NCBI GenBank assembly: GCA_963837425.1
Contig: CAWINH010000012.1
Coordinates: 62,001-126,000 of the forward strand
DNA from: CAWINH01 sp963837425
GTDB taxonomy: Bacteria; Chloroflexota; Limnocylindria; QHBO01
Length of the DNA stretch: 64,000 nucleotides
Direction: 5' to 3'
The position numbers and the translations under genes are program-made. Position 1 is the first letter of the stretch. Every line of letters starts with the position of its first letter. Shown here piece after piece: positions 15,620-24,407 of this stretch. The notes below the pieces were generated by a model. The model saw only the letters and a list, made by a program, of their open reading frames with translations. It was not told where the DNA came from and ran no database searches.

Positions 15620-16702
15620 ATGATCGACGAGTCGCCTGCCGAGGCCACAGAGTCGGCGCCGACCTGGAAGCTGGAGGCCGGTGAGGGGACGCTGAACCCG
15701 CGCTCGGCCCTGGACGTCCTGACCAACCTCAACGAGCGCATCGCGAGTGGACAGGTCGAGGAGTTCATGCCCATTGCGACCGGCTTCGTCCCCATGGACA
15801 AGACGATCGGGGGCGGCCTGCGGCCGGGCGAGCTGATGCTCATCGGCGGCGCGCAGGGCCAGGGCAAGACGACGATGGCCCTCCAGATGGCCCGCAACAT
15901 GGCGGCTTCCGGTCAGGCATCGGTCCTCTACGTATGCTTCGAGCACGAAGAGGAGTACCTCATGCAGCGCCTGATCGCCATGGAGTCGGCGCTCAGCCAT
16001 CTCCCACAGAAGTCCGGGGCGGTGAAGATCCAGGACGTGAAGAAAGAGGTCCTCGGAAGCTACACCGCGGCCGCGGAAACGGGCCAGCGTGCGAAGCTCG
16101 GCACGAACCCACGGCTCCGCCCCTCGCTTGAGCGCATTGCTCGCTACGGCAGCAACCTGTACCTCCTGCGGGGCACGGCGACGGCGTCCACTGTCGACAA
16201 CATCCGCAGCCTCGTTGCCCAGTACCGCGGCGATGAGGAACGGCGACTCGTGCTCTTCGTCGACTACCTGCAGAAGGTGCCGGTACTGCCCGAACCTGCC
16301 GACGAGGCGGAGAAGGTGACGCGGATCGTGAGCGGCCTGAAGGACATCGCGCTCGCGGAGGGCGTGCCGGTGGTCGCCATCGTGGCCGCGGATCGCGAGG
16401 GCCTCAAGGCCAAGCGGCTGCGGAACCACCATCTGCGAGGATCGAGCGCCATCAACTACGAGAGCGACATCATCCTGATCCTCAACGACAAGTACCACAT
16501 CGTTGCCAAGGTGAACATCGAGTTCAATCCGTACCAGGCCCAGCGCTACCGCGACTGGATCGTGGCCAGCGTCGAGAAGAACCGTGGCGGACAGGACAAC
16601 GTCGACCTCGAATACGAGAAGCTCTTCGAGTACAGCTGCTTCGACCCGACCGGGCGGATCACGGCCGAGAAGCTGATCGAGGAGCGGCTCTACAACGAGT
16701 GA
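15620..16702 (+). CDS. DnaB-like/RecA-fold ATPase without the DnaB N-terminal domain
   Basis: A 360-residue ATPase related to the C-terminal domain of replicative helicase DnaB. Residues 35-55 are a short helical lead-in, then TGFVPMDKTIGGGLRPGELMLIGG and Walker A GAQGQGKTT at about 75-83. Walker B is LVLFVDYLQKVP, as in DnaB (DYLQ). A later AADREGL and SSAINYESDIILIL match the DnaB sensor blocks. The primase-binding N-terminal domain is absent, so it is probably a paralogue rather than the main replicative helicase. ATG 15620 has a weak GGGAG upstream; TTG 15554 is an alternative. It is followed 13 nt later by a J-domain gene. Confidence 0.8.
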   Translation: MIDESPAEATESAPTWKLEAGEGTLNPRSALDVLTNLNERIASGQVEEFMPIATGFVPMDKTIGGGLRPGELMLIGGAQGQGKTTMALQMARNMAASGQASVLYVCFEHEEEYLMQRLIAMESALSHLPQKSGAVKIQDVKKEVLGSYTAAAETGQRAKLGTNPRLRPSLERIARYGSNLYLLRGTATASTVDNIRSLVAQYRGDEERRLVLFVDYLQKVPVLPEPADEAEKVTRIVSGLKDIALAEGVPVVAIVAADREGLKAKRLRNHHLRGSSAINYESDIILILNDKYHIVAKVNIEFNPYQAQRYRDWIVASVEKNRGGQDNVDLEYEKLFEYSCFDPTGRITAEKLIEERLYNE

Positions 16703-16715
16703 GCGGACCCAGTCC

Positions 16716-17165
16716 GTGTCGGTGCTCGATCCCTACCACGTGCTGCAGGTCGCGCCGGGCGCCGAGCAGGAGGTCGTGAACGCCGCCTTTCGGGCCCTCG
16801 CCCTGAAGTATCACCCGGACCGCGACCAGACCCAATACGCGTCACGTCGCATGACGCAGCTCAACGAGGCCTACACGCTCGTGCGTGACGAGGCGGCCCG
16901 GGCGCGTTGGGATCGCGCACAGCGGCAGGCGGCCTTCGGCTACGTGGGGCAGCGAGCGCGTCAGGGGTCGGGCCAGGCTCCACCGCCGCGCTCCGCGAGC
17001 GCCGGCACGCGACTCGAGTTCGGGCGCTATTCGGGTTGGACGCTTCGCGACCTGGCCCGCCAGGATCCCGACTATCTCCGCTGGCTCTCGCGGCACGCGT
17101 CCGGGCTGCGCTATCGGCGCGAGATCTACCAGATCCTGGGTCGCATGGGGAGCACCGCCGCCTGA
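16716..17165 (+). CDS. J-domain protein with ExoX-like C-terminal domain
   Basis: A 149-residue protein with an N-terminal DnaJ domain (DPYHVLQVAPGA, then KYHPDRD with the HPD motif at about 33-35) that would stimulate a DnaK-type ATPase. After a flexible Gly/Gln/Pro linker, residues 94-145 (FGRYSGWTLRDLARQDPDYLRWL) match the small C-terminal domain found in exodeoxyribonuclease X-like proteins and other DNA-linked proteins. GTG 16716 follows the DnaB-like stop by 13 nt, so the two are probably one operon. The combination hints at a chaperone adaptor for a DNA-handling complex, an inference only. Confidence 0.82.
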   Translation: MSVLDPYHVLQVAPGAEQEVVNAAFRALALKYHPDRDQTQYASRRMTQLNEAYTLVRDEAARARWDRAQRQAAFGYVGQRARQGSGQAPPPRSASAGTRLEFGRYSGWTLRDLARQDPDYLRWLSRHASGLRYRREIYQILGRMGSTAA

Positions 17166-17186
17166 GTCCGCGACGAACGTCTCGGG

Positions 17187-17192
17187 TAGGCT
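17187..17192 (+). promoter_or_regulatory. -10 box TAGGCT for HAD gene
   Basis: Ends 7 nt before ATG 17200, with no Shine-Dalgarno; predicted leaderless start. Confidence 0.5.
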
Positions 17193-17199
17193 GTGGCCG

Positions 17200-17958
17200 A
17201 TGGATCACCCTCAACCGATCGCACCGCTGCGCGCCGTCTTCGTCGACATCGGCGACACGGTCATGCGTCCCGATCCCTCCTGGGAGGACATCTACGCGGT
17301 CGCGTTCCGCGAGTTCGGCGTCGAAGTCTCGGTTCCCGATCTGCAGGTGGTGCTGCGCAAGGCCTATCACCACGGCGGATGGGGCCTTTCCGACGGCTTC
17401 GACCCGAGTCCGGAGGCGAGCTTCCGCCGCACCGTGGAGATCGATGCCGGGGCCATTGCCGAGCTCGGTATCGGGCCCATGCCGGAGTCGTTCTACCGTC
17501 GTCTGAACGAGATGTTCGGAACGCCGGACAACTGGCACGTCTTCGCCGATTCGCGTCCCGCGCTCGACGCGCTGCGAGCGCGCGGCCTCGTGGTGGGCGC
17601 GTTGAGTAACTGGGTCTGGCACCTGCCGGACCTGCTCGATGCGCTCGATCTCGGCGACCGCTTCGACTTCGTGGCTGCCAGCGCGCGCGTCGGCTTCGAG
17701 AAACCGAATCCGGGCATCTTCCAATTCGCGCTCGAGCGGGCCGGGGTGACCCCGCCGGAGGCGCTCCATGTCGGCGACCACCTGGACGCGGATGTCCAGG
17801 GGGCGCAGAACCTTGGGATCGGCGCCGCATTCATCGATCGCCGGGGGCGCTACCAGGCGGCGCAGGTGCCGGACGGCGTGCCCCTCATTCGATCCCTGGC
17901 CGAGCTGCTGCCGGTCGTCGACGAGCGGATCCGGGAGGGCATGGCGGAGTCGGCATGA
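17200..17958 (+). CDS. HAD-superfamily hydrolase, subfamily IA
   Basis: A 252-residue phosphatase-like protein. Motif I FVDIGDTV carries the nucleophile Asp (about 16), motif II is the Ser in ALSNW, motif III is the Lys in GFEKPNPGIF, and motif IV is HVGDHLDADVQGA. A helical cap lies between motifs I and II, the usual arrangement for class IA HAD phosphatases or dehalogenases. The substrate cannot be read from the sequence. It starts a tight operon: its stop overlaps the ATG of the thpR-like gene (ATGA at 17955). Confidence 0.85.
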   Translation: MDHPQPIAPLRAVFVDIGDTVMRPDPSWEDIYAVAFREFGVEVSVPDLQVVLRKAYHHGGWGLSDGFDPSPEASFRRTVEIDAGAIAELGIGPMPESFYRRLNEMFGTPDNWHVFADSRPALDALRARGLVVGALSNWVWHLPDLLDALDLGDRFDFVAASARVGFEKPNPGIFQFALERAGVTPPEALHVGDHLDADVQGAQNLGIGAAFIDRRGRYQAAQVPDGVPLIRSLAELLPVVDERIREGMAESA

Positions 17959-18539
17959 GCGAGACCTGGCGCTGCTTCGTGGCCGTGCCGCTCGACGACG
18001 CGCTTCGCTCCAGCCTTGCGGCGGCGATCGGGGCCCTCCGCGCCGCCCACCGCGAGATGGACGCGCGATGGCGGTGGAGCGATCCTGCTTTCTGGCACGT
18101 CACCCTCGTCTTCCTGGGCGCGATCCGGCCAACGAGCCGATCCGACCTGGAGGCTGCGCTCGAGCTCGTGGTGCGCGCTTCCCGGACCTTCTGGGTGCCG
18201 ACCGGGGGGATGGGGGCGTTCCCCTCGCCGCGCGCGGCGAGGGTGCTGTGGTACGGGGTCAACGACTCCGAAGGGCACCTCCGCCGGCTGGCGGACGAGC
18301 TGCGCAGGAAGACCGCCGTCCGCGCCGAAGGACCGTTCCATCCGCATGTCACCCTGGGCCGCGCCCGGCATCGGCACGGCTCGCAGGTCAGCGACCTCCT
18401 GCGGGATGCGCGCCTCCCGCGGGGGCGGTTGCGCGTGGACCGGGCGGTCCTGTACCGCAGCCATCTCGGTGGAGGCCCGGCCCGCTACGAGACGATCGCC
18501 GAGTCCCCGCTGGCGTCGGTCGCTGGGGCCGTGACGTGA
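17955..18539 (+). CDS. thpR: RNA 2',3'-cyclic phosphodiesterase
   Basis: A 194-residue member of the 2H phosphoesterase family (LigT/ThpR). The two catalytic HxTx motifs are HVTLVFLG at about residue 51 and HVTLGRA at about residue 131, separated by about 80 residues as expected. ThpR hydrolyses 2',3'-cyclic phosphates and can join certain tRNA halves in vitro. The gene overlaps both neighbours by 4 nt (ATGA upstream, GTGA downstream). Confidence 0.88.
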   Translation: MSETWRCFVAVPLDDALRSSLAAAIGALRAAHREMDARWRWSDPAFWHVTLVFLGAIRPTSRSDLEAALELVVRASRTFWVPTGGMGAFPSPRAARVLWYGVNDSEGHLRRLADELRRKTAVRAEGPFHPHVTLGRARHRHGSQVSDLLRDARLPRGRLRVDRAVLYRSHLGGGPARYETIAESPLASVAGAVT

Positions 18540-19066
18540 GCGAGCCGGTCGCGCCGCGCCGCACGCCGTACGTGGCGGTGATCGGAGACGGCGATCCGCG
18601 AGGGCCTGACGCGCGCCGAATCCTCGAATGGGCCGAGGAGGTCGGCCTCCTGCTCGCGCGCGCCGGTGCGACGGTGGTGACCGGCGGCATGGGCGGGGTC
18701 ATGCGCGCGGCGTCCCGGGGCGCGAGCTCCGCCGGCGGGATGACCATCGGGATCCTGCCCGGCTCCGACTTCGCCGAAGCGAACGAGTACGTGAAAATAC
18801 CCATTCCGACCGGCCTCGGAGTGGTGCGCAACCTCGTGGTGGTCACCGCCGCGGATGCGGTGTTGGCGGTCGGCGGTCGCCACGGAACGCTGTCGGAGAT
18901 CGGGCTCGCGTTGCGGCAGGGCCGGCACGTCGTCACGCTCGTCTCGTGGCGGCTGGAGTCGGAGCAGCGGCTGGGTGGCCCGCGAGTGCATCGGGCCCGG
19001 GATCCACGCGAGGCGGTCAGCCTCGTCATGGAGCTGGCCGCCGCGGGTCCCGAGGTGCCGGCGTAG
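18536..19066 (+). CDS. LOG-like Rossmann protein (TIGR00725 type)
   Basis: A 176-residue protein of the lysine decarboxylase-like superfamily. It begins with VAVIGDGDP and shows VVTGGMGGVMRAASRGA, TIGILPG and AVGGRHGTLSEIGLAL, the last replacing the PGGxGTxxE motif of LOG cytokinin-activating enzymes. The family acts on nucleotides; some members are phosphoribohydrolases, but the TIGR00725 group has no settled activity. GTG 18536 overlaps the thpR stop, so it is the third gene of that operon. Confidence 0.8.
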   Translation: MSEPVAPRRTPYVAVIGDGDPRGPDARRILEWAEEVGLLLARAGATVVTGGMGGVMRAASRGASSAGGMTIGILPGSDFAEANEYVKIPIPTGLGVVRNLVVVTAADAVLAVGGRHGTLSEIGLALRQGRHVVTLVSWRLESEQRLGGPRVHRARDPREAVSLVMELAAAGPEVPA

Positions 19067-19085
19067 CCTGAACCCGCGAGGGGCG

Positions 19086-19316
19086 TCAGCCGAGTTCGGT
19101 GCCGCGCTTCGTCGAGGTCAGCACGGTATCGGATCCAGTCGTGACGCGCCGGGGACGAAGCGACCACCACGCGGCGATCACAACTGCGCCGGCTGCGGCG
19201 AACGGGACGAGGTCCGGGAGGCCCAGGATGTGGTGGCTGATCGATGCCCAGATCGACGCCGCGTAGGCCCAGACGAGGGCGAGCAGGCCGGCCCGGATCC
19301 AGCGTGCGTACTGCAT
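19086..19316 (-). CDS. small two-helix membrane protein
   Basis: A 76-residue protein with two transmembrane helices (LLALVWAYAASIWASI and LVPFAAAGAVVIAAWW) and a basic C-terminal tail. The frame is open further upstream, but ATG 19316 gives a sensible membrane protein. It lies 64 nt after the TadG-like gene on the same strand and could be the last gene of that operon. I do not recognise a family. Confidence 0.55.
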   Translation of the reverse strand: MQYARWIRAGLLALVWAYAASIWASISHHILGLPDLVPFAAAGAVVIAAWWSLRPRRVTTGSDTVLTSTKRGTELG

Positions 19317-19380
19317 GCGACAACGCTGATTGGTCCGGTCCCACGGCTCAAGGTGACGATAGTCCCAATGGCTGGCGGCC

Positions 19381-21060
19381 CTACGGGTTGCAGACGGTAA
19401 CCGTGGGCGAGCAGGCGGGATCAAGCCGCAGGACGCCGGTCAGATCCGGCAGCGCGGTGGCCATCGTGAATTGCGTCCCACCCTTGAAGGCGACCGAATA
19501 CGACCAGAACGCGCCGATCTCAGCCTTTTGCCCTGAGTTGCCCGTCAGGACCGCGTTGTCAGTTGGCGCGTATTGCACGCCGGCCAGGAAGATGTTGCCG
19601 CCGCCATCGAGCTTCAGGGTCTTGTTGCTGTTCTGATTGCATGTCCCCGCCTCCTTGAGCCCAACGGGGCAGTTGGCGTCGGGTACCACCATGATGGTGA
19701 TAAGGACCGGCTTCTTCCCGGGCGTTTCGACGGGCCCGAGTGGCCCGTCAGCCGGTCCCGCCCATTGTCGAGGCGGGGTCAGTTGCGGGCATGTCGCGCC
19801 GATCGCGCCCGGGCAATAGGCGTTGCCGAAGTTCAGCGCGAGCAGGGACGTCACGCTCGACGTAATGAACTGGCCCGGATCGCCGCTCTGGTTCTTCGCC
19901 TCCTTGAACACGAGTGCAACTCCGGGGTTGCCTGGGTCATAGCCACCGATGAGGCTCGACTGGGCGGTCGCGCCCCAGTCGAGGAAGTAGACGCCCGGCT
20001 CGAGAAGGATCGCCTTCGGTGGCCCGGATCCAGGGTTGGAGGCCACCAGGGTGAACTTGTATATCCCGGGTCGGACGCACACGGCTGTTACCTGGGACGG
20101 GTCGTTGATCTTCTTATTGGTCTTGAGCTCCCTGTACTCATCGGGTACGAGCTGCTGCTCGGCAAGGCAGTTGGTAGCGACCGGATCAAGCGCTTGAGCC
20201 AGCGTGTTGTATGTGGGCGTGCTGCCTGTGCGTTGAGGAATCGTGTAGTTGGGGTCCGCAATCGGTGACGTCAGCTGAGAACCGGGCGGCGGGTTGAGAC
20301 AGAGCCCAGATCCGCCCACCCAGGCTTCATACGTGTCCCAGTGATAGACGAGGTACCCTGGATCGAGCCTGAGTTGAGAACCCGAGCCCGAGCAGACCAG
20401 GTTCGTGTTGGTCGCCACATCCGCATTGCCGACGACCACCTTGCTCCCCCCGGTGATGAAGATATCGTCGCTGTTCTGCGTACTGGCGCCACGGCTGTCC
20501 TTCGGCGGTCGAAGGGTCACGATCCCGTACTGCTTTTCGTAGATCTTGCCCGCGACCGAGGTAGTGTTCACGGACCAGTGATCCTGGCCGAAGATGCGCG
20601 CAAAGGTCAGGCCAAAGGAAGGCTGCTGCACGCTGACCTGGATGCATCTCTCCGGCTGACAGTCGACATAGCTTGGGGATGGCGTCTGGATTGAAACGAC
20701 GTAGGGCGTCCCCGCCAGGGAACACCCTGCCGATGTGAGACACGAGGATCCGGCGGTCACCGACGGATATGGCATCGATGCACCGAGCTGCCGACCGAGC
20801 ACATCCATCGCGTGCTCGCGCGCGGCCAGCTGCTCGGTTGGCCCGGGAAGATCTCGGCTCCCCGGGATCTGGAGGTCCTGACCGCCGGCGAGGGCGGCCT
20901 CGTCCGCTACGGCGCGCTGCCAGCGATCCGCCATATACGCCGCGCTCACGTCGATCGCAAGGCCCGCAATCGCGACGAGCACAAGCATCATGAGGGCGGC
21001 GAGGACGAGGATCTGGCCCCGTTCACGGCAGCTGGTCAGGAAATGCAGCGCCTTGCTCAT
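19381..21060 (-). CDS. TadG-like protein with pilus-assembly N-terminus
   Basis: A 559-residue protein. Residues 10-60 are the TadG/Flp-related N-terminus: RERGQILVLAALMMLVLVAI, a transmembrane segment, then SAAYMADRWQRAVADEAALAGG. The long extracellular part is Cys-containing and includes blocks such as GIYKFTL, LLEPGVYFLDWG and GGNIFLAGVQYAP, resembling a beta-rich surface domain. The stretch VAGKIYEKQYGIVTLRPP precedes it. Its ATG overlaps the TadE stop by 4 nt. TadG proteins are minor pilins or envelope anchors of Tad/Flp pili; the large domain suggests a role at the cell surface. Confidence 0.75.
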   Translation of the reverse strand: MSKALHFLTSCRERGQILVLAALMMLVLVAIAGLAIDVSAAYMADRWQRAVADEAALAGGQDLQIPGSRDLPGPTEQLAAREHAMDVLGRQLGASMPYPSVTAGSSCLTSAGCSLAGTPYVVSIQTPSPSYVDCQPERCIQVSVQQPSFGLTFARIFGQDHWSVNTTSVAGKIYEKQYGIVTLRPPKDSRGASTQNSDDIFITGGSKVVVGNADVATNTNLVCSGSGSQLRLDPGYLVYHWDTYEAWVGGSGLCLNPPPGSQLTSPIADPNYTIPQRTGSTPTYNTLAQALDPVATNCLAEQQLVPDEYRELKTNKKINDPSQVTAVCVRPGIYKFTLVASNPGSGPPKAILLEPGVYFLDWGATAQSSLIGGYDPGNPGVALVFKEAKNQSGDPGQFITSSVTSLLALNFGNAYCPGAIGATCPQLTPPRQWAGPADGPLGPVETPGKKPVLITIMVVPDANCPVGLKEAGTCNQNSNKTLKLDGGGNIFLAGVQYAPTDNAVLTGNSGQKAEIGAFWSYSVAFKGGTQFTMATALPDLTGVLRLDPACSPTVTVCNP

Positions 21061-21602
21061 CGTTTCTTCGGCTCCACCCGCAGGTCGGTCTCGGTCGTGA
21101 GGCAGAAGCCGTCGCCTGAACACGGGGGTGCCAACAGCTGCAGCCCGGGCACGAAGATCGGAACCACGTGGTTGACGCGGATCCGCACGTATACGGCAAT
21201 CCGGTTGTCGGAAGGTGGGCAGTCACTGGTGGTGTACCCCGACGGGACGTCCCAGTCGACGCCGATACCCTCGGGACCCAGGCTGCCGATGGCCGGGGCG
21301 GAGCTCCACATCCCCCCGCTGTAGCCGATCAGTGCGGCGTCTTGGGCGATCTCATCGGCCGCGGCTGCAACGAGTGGGCGGGCATTCGGATCGCACGGTG
21401 AATCCGACAGCGTGACCGCGTACCGCGCCGTATCGCGGGCGATCTGGGTGATGGAATTCTGGCTCCACAGAATCACGCCGAACTGGACCAGGCCTCCGAC
21501 CACGAGCATGAAGAGGCCTGCTACCAGGCCGAACTCGACGAGCGCCTGGCCACGCACCTGGCGCTTGTGCCGTCGGTGGCGCTGGCTGGTCTGAAGGTTC
21601 AT
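21057..21602 (-). CDS. TadE-like minor pilin, downstream copy
   Basis: A 181-residue protein with the TadE hallmark: basic N-terminus, then GQALVEFGLVAGLFMLVVGGLVQFG with the conserved Glu at about 23 in the hydrophobic segment, used for prepilin-peptidase processing and assembly. The rest is extracellular and holds several Cys. It overlaps both neighbours by 4 nt, so all three Tad genes are translated together. Confidence 0.85.
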   Translation of the reverse strand: MNLQTSQRHRRHKRQVRGQALVEFGLVAGLFMLVVGGLVQFGVILWSQNSITQIARDTARYAVTLSDSPCDPNARPLVAAAADEIAQDAALIGYSGGMWSSAPAIGSLGPEGIGVDWDVPSGYTTSDCPPSDNRIAVYVRIRVNHVVPIFVPGLQLLAPPCSGDGFCLTTETDLRVEPKKR

Positions 21603-22225
21603 GGCGCGTCAACCGGCTCCATCCGGAACTCCGCTGTGGTCGTCACCACGAAGTAGCACCCGGTCGAATCGCAGGTCCCCAGGCCGGGCAGGTAGGGGAA
21701 TCCCGGGAGCAGCACGGGAGCTCGATGCGTCAAGCGGATCGTGACCCAGGAGGTCTGGGTGCTATCCGATGGCGGGCACGTGATTCCGCCATCACTCGTC
21801 CACGCGACCTCTACCGCCTCCGTTGACGGCGGTGTTGCCGCTTCCAGGACATCCCTGTCCGCATATGCCTTGAAATGCTCCTGCAAGGGGTCGGCATACC
21901 AAGCGCCGTCGGAGTACCCCATCAGCCGGGATTGCATGGCGATAGCGTTTGCTTGCGTCACTGGCTGGGCGGGAGAGGCGGAGGTGATGTCGCTGCAATT
22001 CGCGAGCGGAGTCCCGCTGGAATCGACGGTCTGGGTGGAGGCCCAGCGACCGAGGTCGCGGCCGACCTGGATGAGCGAGTGCTTGGTCGCGAAGATGGCG
22101 CCGTACTGCACGATGCCGCCGACGAGCATGAGCAGGATGGGGAGGATCAGGGCGAACTCGACGAGCGACTGCGCACGCGATGTGCGGCGCCGACCGCGCG
22201 GGAATCGCGGTCTGATACGGGCCAT
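21599..22225 (-). CDS. TadE-like minor pilin, upstream copy
   Basis: A 208-residue paralogue of the next gene: SRAQSLVEFALILPILLMLVGGIVQYG, again with the Glu in the hydrophobic segment. It is the first gene of the minus-strand Tad operon. The extracellular part has a Cys pair near the C-terminus (TCDSTGCYF). ATG 22225 has a weak AGCAGG upstream; a strong GAGGAGGG lies before an ATG at 22238 in another frame that encodes nothing convincing. Confidence 0.85.
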   Translation of the reverse strand: MARIRPRFPRGRRRTSRAQSLVEFALILPILLMLVGGIVQYGAIFATKHSLIQVGRDLGRWASTQTVDSSGTPLANCSDITSASPAQPVTQANAIAMQSRLMGYSDGAWYADPLQEHFKAYADRDVLEAATPPSTEAVEVAWTSDGGITCPPSDSTQTSWVTIRLTHRAPVLLPGFPYLPGLGTCDSTGCYFVVTTTAEFRMEPVDAP

Positions 22226-22373
22226 CGCCTGCTGCCATCCCTCCTCACGGGCTTCGAGGTATGAGAGGGCAGCAGGACCACGGTACTACCCGAACCTTGC
22301 AGGAGACCTTGCACGGCGAGAGCGCGGGCGCATCGTGAGCCGGAAGCGGGGACCGCGCGCACCGCGCCCGGTC

Positions 22374-22379
22374 TAGACT
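22374..22379 (+). promoter_or_regulatory. -10 box TAGACT for NUDIX-like gene
   Basis: Ends 7 nt before GTG 22387; no Shine-Dalgarno; predicted leaderless start. Confidence 0.5.
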
Positions 22380-22386
22380 CCGGCCC

Positions 22387-22980
22387 GTGACCGAACGCGT
22401 GCTGGTCCTGCCGCGCGATCACGTCCCCGGCGGCTGCGACTTCCGGGGCGTTCGCCATGCCGATGCAGCTACGGCAGACCGTCTCGGTACCGCCGCGGTG
22501 CGACACGGCAGCTTCGTCGACCGCGCTGCCGCCGAGGAGAATCCCGCGCTCAAGCAGCTCATTCCGTATGTCATGCTCCGCGACCGCGGTCGCGTGTTCC
22601 TCATGGAGCGGACCGATGCGGGCGGCGATCCGCGGCTCCACCACAAGGCCAGCATCGGCGTCGGCGGGCACCTGAACCCGGTGGACGACGGCGAGGACCC
22701 TCTCGACGCCGGGCTTCGACGCGAGTGGTCGGAGGAGCTCGATACGGCGTGGGAGCCCGAGTTCCATCTCGTGGGCCTGCTCAACGACGACTCGAACCCG
22801 GTCGGCTCCGTGCACCTGGGTGTCGTCTTCGAGGTGGAGGCCGATGGCCGGCCGGTGGCCGTTCGAGAGCGCGACAAGCTCACCGGACGGATGGTGGAGC
22901 CCGCCACGCTGCGCGACGTCTGGGATCGCCTGGAGACGTGGTCGCAGCTCGTGGCCGACGCCCTGCTGTTTCCCCGCTAG
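22387..22980 (+). CDS. NUDIX-like phosphoesterase
   Basis: A 197-residue protein. Central residues resemble a Nudix box: GHLNPVDDGEDPLDAGLRREWSEEL, with REWSEEL matching the REUxEE core that binds metal. The sequence before it (YVMLRDRGRVFLMERT) is the usual Nudix beta strand. Nudix enzymes hydrolyse nucleoside diphosphates linked to other moieties; here the GHLNP variant suggests a divergent subgroup. It starts with GTG and is divergent from the Tad operon, 161 bp apart. Confidence 0.75.
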   Translation: MTERVLVLPRDHVPGGCDFRGVRHADAATADRLGTAAVRHGSFVDRAAAEENPALKQLIPYVMLRDRGRVFLMERTDAGGDPRLHHKASIGVGGHLNPVDDGEDPLDAGLRREWSEELDTAWEPEFHLVGLLNDDSNPVGSVHLGVVFEVEADGRPVAVRERDKLTGRMVEPATLRDVWDRLETWSQLVADALLFPR

Positions 22981-23012
22981 GGCGGCGACTCGGCGCAACC
23001 GCCGAGCGTGCG

Positions 23013-23018
23013 TATACT
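23013..23018 (+). promoter_or_regulatory. -10 box TATACT for nfeD-like gene
   Basis: Ends 6 nt before ATG 23025; predicted leaderless start. Confidence 0.55.
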
Positions 23019-23024
23019 CGATCG

Positions 23025-24407
23025 ATGCGTGCCGTCAGGCGGGTAGTCACGCTGCTCTCGCTCGTGCTGGGAGTCGCTGCGCTGGCGGCCCCCGCGCTTG
23101 GCGCCGGGGATCACATTGCCCGGCTGCGGATGACCGGGGTCATCGACCAGGTCAACGCCGCCTACCTCGACGAGGGGATCTCCGCGGCCGCCGACGGGGG
23201 AGCCTCCGCGGTGATCATCGAGATCGACTCACCCGGCGGCGACCTGACGAGCATGGACGACATGATCAAGGCGATCCTGAACAGCTCGATCCCGGTCATC
23301 ACCTACGTGACGCCGGCCGGCGGGCAGGCGGCGAGCGCCGCGACCTTCGTCACGCTCGCCGGCGACGTGGCGGCCATGGCGCCGAACACGACGATCGGGG
23401 CTGCCTCCGTGGTCGGCGGGTCGGGCCAGGACCTGGGGCAGACGCTCTACGACAAGATCACGAACTCGAACGCGGCGAAGATCACCGACCTCGCGAAGCA
23501 GCACGGCCGGAATGCGACGTGGGCCGAGTCCGCGGTGCGCAATGCCGTCTCGGTGTCCGCCGCCGATGCCGTGGCCATGGACCCGCCGGTCGTCGATCTC
23601 GTCGCGGACAGCACGACCGAGCTCCTCGCGGCGATCGACGCTGGGAAGCGGGCGGACGGCTACGCCTTCAACTTCAAGGGCCAGCCGCTGCCACCGCTCA
23701 GCGCCCTCCCGATTCGCGATCTGTCGATGAACCTCGGGCAGTCGATCCTCCACATCCTTTCGGACCCGAACATCGCGTTCATCCTGTTCACCGTCGGGTT
23801 CTACGGCCTCATCGCCGAGGTGTTCCATCCGAATTTCGTGTCCGGGATCCTGGGGGTCATTGCGCTGGTGCTGGCCTTCATCGGCTCGAACAGCCTGCCG
23901 CTGAACGTCGGAGGCCTGCTCCTCCTCCTCATTGCCGTCGGCATGTTCGTGCTCGAGCTGCACGTGACGAGCTACGGGCTGCTGACCGTCGGCGGCATCG
24001 TTGCGTTTCTGCTGGGGGCGTTCGCGCTGTACACCGGCGTGAATGAGCAGCAGGTCGTGAGCCAGGTCTCGGTGAGCCCGATCCTGCTCGTGGCGGTCCT
24101 CGGCATCACCCTGGTCTATTTCCTGGGCTTCATCCGCGCCCTCATGGGAATGCGCAACCGCGACACGTTCTCGCACCCGATCGCGGGGCTCGTGGGTGCC
24201 GGCGGGACGGCACAGACGCTCATCGCGCCGACGGGCATCGCCTATGCTGGGGGAGAGACGTGGTCCGCCCGGAGCGCCGATGGCGAGATTCCAGCCGGCA
24301 CGCCGGTTCGCGTCGTCCGCGTCGACGGGCTGGAGCTCATCGTGGAGCCCGGTGACGCGCAGCCGGACGACGCGGGGAATGCAGGGAAAGGAAACGGAGC
24401 GGATTGA
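23025..24407 (+). CDS. NfeD-family membrane serine protease
   Basis: A 460-residue protein with a signal peptide, a ClpP-like protease domain (about 30-210: IIEIDSPGGDL, then GGQAASAATFV with the likely catalytic Ser), a run of four to five transmembrane helices (about 240-390) and a C-terminal OB-fold NfeD domain (GLVGAGGTAQTLIAPTGIAY). This is the long NfeD form that cleaves stomatin-type proteins; an SPFH protein gene lies 2.5 kb downstream. It is followed by the aldolase gene with a TTGA overlap. Confidence 0.88.
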   Translation: MRAVRRVVTLLSLVLGVAALAAPALGAGDHIARLRMTGVIDQVNAAYLDEGISAAADGGASAVIIEIDSPGGDLTSMDDMIKAILNSSIPVITYVTPAGGQAASAATFVTLAGDVAAMAPNTTIGAASVVGGSGQDLGQTLYDKITNSNAAKITDLAKQHGRNATWAESAVRNAVSVSAADAVAMDPPVVDLVADSTTELLAAIDAGKRADGYAFNFKGQPLPPLSALPIRDLSMNLGQSILHILSDPNIAFILFTVGFYGLIAEVFHPNFVSGILGVIALVLAFIGSNSLPLNVGGLLLLLIAVGMFVLELHVTSYGLLTVGGIVAFLLGAFALYTGVNEQQVVSQVSVSPILLVAVLGITLVYFLGFIRALMGMRNRDTFSHPIAGLVGAGGTAQTLIAPTGIAYAGGETWSARSADGEIPAGTPVRVVRVDGLELIVEPGDAQPDDAGNAGKGNGAD

